From Lepidostoma basale (taxonomy: Eukaryota; Arthropoda; Insecta; Trichoptera; Lepidostomatidae), in the NCBI GenBank assembly GCA_022606425.2, contig JAHDVF020001223.1:248001-312000 (forward strand): a stretch of 64,000 nt of DNA, read 5' to 3'. The notes beneath the pieces are model-generated. The model searched no databases. It was given only the letters and a program-made list of their open reading frames with translations, and was not told the DNA's origin. Positions 63,315 to 64,000 of this stretch are shown here, piece after piece (the stretch's first letter is position 1; every line of letters starts with the position of its first letter). The position numbers and the translations under genes were made by a program.

Positions 63315-64000
63315 TTAGGTCCTTACATATGAAATTGGCGTTTTGCCGTACTGGCAACTTTGATCTCAAATATCTTCTCTTTGGTTAAGAATTCCAAATT
63401 CAAATTTATACAGCTATTTACTCAAGTATTTGTGTTTCGAAAATTATAATTCATTTGTTTTTCCTCAATTGTTTTTTTTCTTTGCGTCACTCAGTTTACA
63501 AAATGGAAAACTTGAAATATCGCCTTATTTACGAGTACGAGTTCCACCGTGGCACCAGTGCTGCAGAAACGGCTCGAAGGATTAATGATGTGTATGGCGA
63601 CGGTGCCGCAAAAGAAAACACAGTGCGTTTTTGGTTCCAACGTTTTCGTTCTGGATATTTCGACCTGCAGAACAAGCCCCGTGGACGGCCGGAGACCAAA
63701 GTTGATAATGAAGAATCGAAGGCTATTATGGAAGCGGATCCATCGCAAACCACGTCCGAGTAAGCTGCAGGCTGCAGTGTTAGTGATAAAACTGTTTTAA
63801 TCCACTTGAAGCAAATTGGGAAGGTGAAAAAGCTTGAAAGGTGGGTACCTCACGAATTGAGTGAAGCAAATCAACAAACGCGCGTTGACTGCTGCGTTGC
63901 ATTACTCAACCGGCACAATAATGAAGCGATTTTGAATCGAATCATTACCTGTGATGAAAAGTGGATCCTGTATGATAATCGGCAGCGCTCATCGCAATGG
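63315..64000 (+). mobile_element. Second mariner copy, cut by window end
   Basis: Begins with the same TTAGGTCCTTACATATGAAA terminus after TA (63313-63314) and is nearly identical to 4710-5996 over the visible 686 bp. Confidence 0.92.
63503..64000 (+). pseudogene. Mariner transposase, one visible premature stop, partial
   Basis: Same protein as 4899-5918. ATG 63503 after ACAAA; N-terminal helix-turn-helix region intact (TSAAETARRINDVYGDGAAK). TAA at 63761-63763 replaces a Leu codon that the other copy keeps, while the two Glu codons broken in the other copy are intact here. The first catalytic region (CDEKW) is just inside the edge. The rest is out of view. Confidence 0.9.

Larger units (their letters stand above)
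63082..64000 (+). other. Intron 4, incomplete
   Basis: No further exon is visible before the window ends; a mariner occupies most of it. Confidence 0.7.

Overview
The window looks like AT-rich insect nuclear DNA, with a moth or butterfly the most likely source (inferred from the transposon mix; no marker gene proves it). It holds one host gene, cut by the right edge, and otherwise an unusually dense, nested set of transposable elements. There is no rRNA, real tRNA gene, bacterial operon or CRISPR array.

Host gene. Four exons on the + strand (46973-47130, 57749-57971, 61090-61345, 62431-63081) join in frame and encode the first 429 residues of a major-facilitator transporter of the SLC22 / organic cation transporter type. 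It shows the conserved N-terminus, a Cys-rich first extracellular loop, the GSFSDRFGRK loop motif and a DESMRWL segment. The remaining transmembrane helices lie beyond base 64000. Intron 1 is 10.6 kb and, like the other introns, is filled with transposons.

Repeat families (letters used below). A: RTE-like LINE ending in GGCGTGATGG plus (GTTA)n or (GTT)n; one copy (33712-37342) is full length and open. B: RTE-like LINE fragments with an (AAG)n tail. C: CR1/jockey-like LINE with a (GATTT)n tail. D: second CR1-like LINE. E: 3-kb EN/RT LINE nested in a B copy (10220-13219). F, G, H: other RTE-like LINE 3' ends. S: tRNA-derived SINE. P: short repeat with long inverted ends. PLE: Penelope-like elements, recognised from GIY-YIG endonuclease remnants and hammerhead-ribozyme-like tails. 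Half-A: short non-autonomous element made of the two ends of family A. There are also two mariner copies, a mariner fragment, Tc1-like remnants, hAT-type MITEs with 8-bp target duplications, and a Helitron-like element.

Layout. 1-6000: A fragments, a Helitron-like element carrying A and PLE insertions, a PLE inverted pair and a complete but dead mariner. 6000-13500: SINE, B and C pieces, then E nested in B. 13500-33700: many fragments, including two half-A copies. 33712-37342: intact family A LINE inserted in a PLE-type repeat. 37500-46900: PLE, P, A and hAT pieces. 46973-64000: host gene with transposon-filled introns and a second mariner running off the edge.

The points most worth following are hammerhead-like motifs in several PLE tails, often in head-to-head inverted pairs; the half-A family with a shared internal junction; the intact RTE-like copy with target duplication and a related empty site; and the serial nesting, which allows insertions to be ordered in time.
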